A DNA stretch of 8,812 bases from an uncultured Nitrososphaerota archaeon. Lineage in GTDB: Bacteria; Bacillota; Clostridia; Oscillospirales; Ruminococcaceae. Position numbers and translations under genes: made by a program. Position 1 is the first letter of the stretch, and the number at the start of each line of letters is the position of its first letter. A model generated the notes under the pieces. That model made no database searches and had not been told where the DNA came from. It worked only from the letters and a program-made list of their open reading frames with translations. The stretch spans positions 1 to 8,812 of the forward strand of contig CAKXAF010000099.1 in NCBI GenBank assembly GCA_934869045.1, given 5' to 3'. Positions 6,253 to 8,812 of the stretch are shown here, piece after piece.

Positions 6253-6285
6253 CAAACACATATGTTAAGTATACTATAGTGTTTG
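6253..6285 (+). promoter_or_regulatory. Inverted repeat near the metY transcription start
   Basis: CAAACAC (6253-6259) and GTGTTTG (6279-6285) are 7-bp arms 19 nt apart. The spacer contains the palindromes ACATATGT and AGTATACT. The element follows the -10 box, the same relative place as the cysK repeat, and shares the word ATATGTT with it. It is a candidate operator or 5' RNA stem. A small hairpin (GCC and ACAA pairing with TTGT and GGC, 6285-6302) follows just before the leader ribosome binding site. Confidence 0.4.
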
Positions 6286-6319
6286 CCGACAAAATTTGTG
6301 GCATAGGGAGGCACATGCG

Positions 6320-6394
6320 ATGAATGGACAGATTCTTCAGATGCTGCGGCACAATTACCGGAACGGCCGAATGTGCCGTTGTATGAGACCTTAA
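6320..6394 (+). CDS. Putative Cys/Met-rich leader peptide upstream of metY
   Basis: A 24-codon frame begins MNGQILQML and ends GRMCRCMRP-stop, with TGC, TGT and two ATG codons packed into its last seven codons. AGGGAGG (6305-6311) is 8 nt before this ATG, an ideal spacing, and metY starts 40 nt after its stop. Two other ATGs share the same binding site. ATG 6315 reads only two codons. ATG 6324, at a poorer 12-nt spacing, reads 20 codons with tandem cysteines (MDRFFRCCG). The 24-codon frame is preferred on spacing. Strong signal, placement before a sulfur amino acid gene and terminal Cys/Met codons suggest an attenuating leader peptide; this is inference. Confidence 0.5.
   Translation: MNGQILQMLRHNYRNGRMCRCMRP
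6347..6378 (+). promoter_or_regulatory. Hairpin inside the metY leader frame
   Basis: CGGCACA (6347-6353) and TGTGCCG (6372-6378) form a 7-bp stem. CCG-GAA-CGG can pair inside the 18-nt loop. The 3' arm contains the first Cys codon (TGC 6374-6376) of the leader frame, so a ribosome paused there would open the stem. No T-run follows, so this is not a simple intrinsic terminator. Confidence 0.45.
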
Positions 6395-6434
6395 TCCGTA
6401 CATTTCCAAACAAATTGAAAAGAGGTACATACAA

Positions 6435-7724
6435 ATGAGCTACACCTATGAAAAATACAGATTTGAAACCATCCAGCTCCATGCCGGCCAGGAGCAGCCG
6501 GATCCTGTTACCGGTTCCCGTGCTGTACCGATTTATCAGACAACTTCCTATGTTTTCCACGATTCCGCCCAGGCGGCCGCACGCTTTAATCTGTCGGATC
6601 CCGGGAATATTTACGGCCGCCTGACCAACTCCACAGTGGATGTCTTCGAACAGCGCATTGCGGCGCTGGAGGGGGGCGTGGCGGCCCTGGGCGTTGCCTC
6701 GGGTGCGGCGGCGGTTACCTATACGTTTCTGAATCTGGCGGATGCCGGCGATAACATCGTCTCGGCCAAGACGATTTACGGCGGCACTTACAACCTCCTT
6801 GCCCACACTTTGCCCCATTATGGGATTACGGCCACATTCGTGGATCCGGATGAAGAGGGAGCTTTTGAAAAGGCCATCAACGACAGGACCAAGGCGTTGT
6901 TCATCGAAACCATCGGAAATCCCAATGCTACGCTGATCGATATTGAGAAGGTGGCTGCCGTTGCCCACGCCCACAGGATTCCTTTGGTGGTGGATTCCAC
7001 CTTTGCCACGCCTTATCTGCTCCGGCCCATTGAATATGGCGCAGACATCGTTATCCATTCTGCCACAAAGTTCATTGGCGGCCACGGCACCGCTATCGGC
7101 GGTGTCATCGTGGACAGCGGCCGGTTTGACTGGGAGGCCAGCGGAAAATTCCCCTCCTTGACAGAACCGAATCCCAGCTATCACGGTATCAGCTTTACCA
7201 AAGCGGTGGGGCCTGCTGCCTTCGTAACCAAAATCCGCGCGATCCTGCTGCGGGATACCGGCGCGACTTTGGCGCCGCTTCATGCATTTCTTTTCCTCCA
7301 GGGATTGGAAACCTTGTCCCTGCGGGTGGAACGCCATGTAGAAAACGCGCTGAAAGTGGTGGAGTTTCTCGCGAAACACCCCAAGGTGGAACGGGTGAAC
7401 CACCCCTCCCTGCCGGACCATCGGCACCATGCGCTGTATCAGAAATATTTTCCCAACGGCGGCGCCTCTATCTTTACCTTTGACATCAAAGGCGGCGCAG
7501 AGGAGGCCCGGAAATTGATCGACAGGTTGGAAATTTTCTCCCTGCTTGCCAATGTTGCGGATGTGAAATCTCTGGTGATCCATCCGGCCTCCACGACTCA
7601 TTCCCAGCTGACAGAGGAGGAACTCCTGGATCAGGGAATCCGCCCCGGAACGGTCCGGCTCTCCATTGGCACCGAGCACATCGACGATCTTCTCGCTGAT
7701 CTTGCTCAGGCGCTGGGCGATTGA
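6435..7724 (+). CDS. metY: O-acetylhomoserine sulfhydrylase (O-acetylhomoserine aminocarboxypropyltransferase)
   Basis: This 429-residue Cys/Met-metabolism PLP enzyme is the usual length for MetY and longer than typical MetB/MetC (about 380-400). The start region has FETIQLHAGQEQPDP and SRAVPIYQTTSYVF. ETIGNPNATLIDI (158-170) and VVDSTFATPYLLRPIEYGAD (185-204, D187 facing the PLP ring nitrogen) precede HSATKFIGGHGT (208-219), with K212 the PLP lysine. The C-terminus has HPASTTHSQLTEEEL and RLSIGTEHIDDLLADL. It is expected to make homocysteine from O-acetylhomoserine and sulfide, in the cytoplasm. AGAGGT lies 8 nt before the ATG. The gene is divergent from cysK, and the two enzymes would draw on the same sulfide pool. 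A leader of about 185 nt with a Cys/Met-rich small frame suggests regulation by sulfur amino acid supply. Confidence 0.95.
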   Translation: MSYTYEKYRFETIQLHAGQEQPDPVTGSRAVPIYQTTSYVFHDSAQAAARFNLSDPGNIYGRLTNSTVDVFEQRIAALEGGVAALGVASGAAAVTYTFLNLADAGDNIVSAKTIYGGTYNLLAHTLPHYGITATFVDPDEEGAFEKAINDRTKALFIETIGNPNATLIDIEKVAAVAHAHRIPLVVDSTFATPYLLRPIEYGADIVIHSATKFIGGHGTAIGGVIVDSGRFDWEASGKFPSLTEPNPSYHGISFTKAVGPAAFVTKIRAILLRDTGATLAPLHAFLFLQGLETLSLRVERHVENALKVVEFLAKHPKVERVNHPSLPDHRHHALYQKYFPNGGASIFTFDIKGGAEEARKLIDRLEIFSLLANVADVKSLVIHPASTTHSQLTEEELLDQGIRPGTVRLSIGTEHIDDLLADLAQALGD

Positions 7725-7840
7725 ATTTGGAAAGCGGCCCTCTCAATTTCAATGGCGATTCTGAGCGGCCAAAAAGGACAGATTTTGAAAGGCTGGAATG
7801 AACCCCCAAACGGGATTCTGCCATCTGCCTTTTCGCCAAA

Positions 7841-7892
7841 CAAAACCGCCCTCATCCCAGGAAATCGGGAGAGGGCGGTTTTGGCATTTTTT
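7841..7892 (+). terminator. metY terminator, abutting the convergent flavoprotein gene
   Basis: CAAAACCGCCCTC (7841-7853) pairs fully with GAGGGCGGTTTTG (7871-7883). TCCC/GGGA continues the stem above one bulged A. GCA and then six T residues follow on the plus strand. The T-run overlaps the stop codon of the minus-strand flavoprotein gene. On the minus strand the hairpin ends in TTTTG-TTT, so it may also stop that gene. The 116 nt between the metY stop and the stem show no gene. Confidence 0.9.
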
Positions 7893-8812
7893 AAAGAATC
7901 AAGCCGTGTTCTTTCAGGTAACGCTGGTAGGCGGGCATATCGATCTGGGAGACGGTGCTGTCTGACTTGCTGCACAGGGCGGCCGCAACGCCTGCCGCCT
8001 CGCCAAGGCAGCAGCAGATGGGCATGATCCGATAGGAAGCCTGAGCTTCGTGGGTGGAGGAGATGCAGCGGCCTGCCACCAGGAGATTTTTGCTGCCTTT
8101 GGGACAGAGACAACGGTAGGGGACGGTGTAATATTCGCCGGGCTTGAAGTAGTAGTGGCTGGTACCGGAGCCTTCGGGATTGTGAATATCAATGTCATAA
8201 TTGGCGCAGACCACGCCATCCTCAAATTTGGTGCAGGCCACCAGGTCCTCCTGGGTCAGCACGTATTCCCCGAGAATCATCCGGCTTTCCCGGACGCCGA
8301 TCTCCATAGCGGTGGAGAGGAGCTGGCTGTTCTGAAAGCCGTCGATATTTTCGCGGAGAAATTCGAACAGCTCGACCACCTGTTCCCGGGCCTCCAGCTC
8401 CGCCTGGGTTTTATCGAAAGCATTGACTGGATTTTTCTTGACAATTCGTGTAGAATTAAAATGGAGGACACCGTTCACCATGTTGTGGAAGATCAGAACG
8501 TCCTCCCGGATATTTTTGATTTTTCCCTCCCGCTGGAACTGCTGGTAAAGCGGATTGATCGTTGAGCGGCTCTTTTCGAATTTTTCCAAGTCTACTCCCG
8601 CGACCCGGAAACAGAGGGTCATAGGCTGGCAGAGATTATCCTGCTCCCGGCCCAGCTGATAGGGATACCCCGCCAAGACCGCCAAGTCGCCGTCGCCGGT
8701 GGCGTCGATAAAATACCGGGCGCCGTATTCCTGGTCCCCTTCCTTGTTGGCCACAACGATACTTTTCAGAAGGCCGTCCTCCATACGCACGCCGGTCAGG
8801 TAAGAATGGAAC
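7891..8812 (-). CDS. FAD-dependent oxidoreductase, FAD_oxidored family (5' end beyond window)
   Basis: The frame is open from the right edge to TAA at 7891-7893, giving about 306 C-terminal residues. The N-terminal FAD Rossmann loop and true start lie outside the window; a GTG at 8790 is internal. ARYFIDATGDGDLAVLAGYP near the left end of the visible part, and NLLVAGRCISSTHEAQASYR with CLGEAAGVAAAL near the C-terminus, are the hallmark FAD-contacting segments of this family. No signal peptide can be judged. Members are poorly characterised flavoproteins, often found next to carbohydrate genes in gut bacteria, and the substrate is unknown. The segment PICCCLGEAAG has three adjacent cysteines, which I find unusual but cannot call functional. 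It is convergent with metY and shares its terminator region, so it is probably functionally separate. Confidence 0.87.
   Translation of the reverse strand, partial: FHSYLTGVRMEDGLLKSIVVANKEGDQEYGARYFIDATGDGDLAVLAGYPYQLGREQDNLCQPMTLCFRVAGVDLEKFEKSRSTINPLYQQFQREGKIKNIREDVLIFHNMVNGVLHFNSTRIVKKNPVNAFDKTQAELEAREQVVELFEFLRENIDGFQNSQLLSTAMEIGVRESRMILGEYVLTQEDLVACTKFEDGVVCANYDIDIHNPEGSGTSHYYFKPGEYYTVPYRCLCPKGSKNLLVAGRCISSTHEAQASYRIMPICCCLGEAAGVAAALCSKSDSTVSQIDMPAYQRYLKEHGLIL

Noticed and set aside
6000..6434. T-box or SAM (S-box) riboswitch in the cysK/metY leaders
   Set aside because: I looked for the T-box AGGGTGGNACCGCG core and an S-box-like layout with a terminator hairpin and found neither.
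6252..7679. Minus-strand open frame of about 475 codons across metY
   Set aside because: Antisense shadow of metY. The product is low-complexity and unlike any family I know.
7725..7840. Possible gene after metY, starting at ATG 7752
   Set aside because: The frame runs through the terminator and antisense into the flavoprotein gene, and has no binding site.
8430..8465. TTGACA followed by an AT-rich stretch inside the flavoprotein gene, resembling a promoter
   Set aside because: Spacing to any -10-like hexamer is wrong, and it lies on the plus strand within a minus-strand coding region with nothing downstream to express.

Overview
The window looks like ordinary chromosome from a Clostridia-class Firmicute, plausibly a gut Oscillospiraceae/Ruminococcaceae relative. 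The reasons are AGGAGG-type ribosome binding sites, near-consensus TTGACA/TATAAT promoters in AT-rich gaps between GC-rich genes, U-tailed hairpin terminators, and a DarB-like CBS protein. The genus is inference. No transposase, integrase, phage gene or CRISPR array was seen.

Layout, left to right. Positions 1-1126 (-) hold a RlmI-type rRNA methyltransferase that runs off the left edge. Upstream of it, behind an intrinsic terminator, is a tandem-CBS protein (1220-1672, -). A gap of about 450 bp carries the CBS promoter, two strong but nearly empty ribosome binding sites, and the promoter of a lone tRNA-Ala(GGC) (2127-2202, +) with its own terminator. An AraC-type regulator (2324-3097, -) is divergent from a two-gene operon (3232-5005, +). 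That operon encodes a Gfo/Idh/MocA dehydrogenase and a hydroxypyruvate-isomerase-like TIM-barrel protein, and looks like a small regulated module for a sugar, polyol or sugar-acid derivative. A bidirectional terminator separates it from convergent cysK (5061-5990, -).

cysK and metY (6435-7724, +) are divergent across a gap of about 440 bp. They encode the sulfide-incorporating enzymes for cysteine (from O-acetylserine) and homocysteine (from O-acetylhomoserine). metY ends in a long hairpin terminator that abuts the 3' end of a FAD_oxidored-family flavoprotein (7891-8812, -), whose N-terminal half lies beyond the right edge.

The most interesting part is the cysK/metY gap. Each gene has its own TTGACA promoter and an AT-rich inverted repeat just downstream of the -10. 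Each also has a tiny upstream reading frame with a good ribosome binding site and cysteine codons at its end: MNIFLKPPRC-stop before cysK, and a 24-codon frame ending MCRCMRP-stop before metY. No T-box or SAM riboswitch was recognised. The arrangement suggests leader-peptide control of both genes by cysteine (or methionine) supply. This is inference and would need comparative or experimental support.
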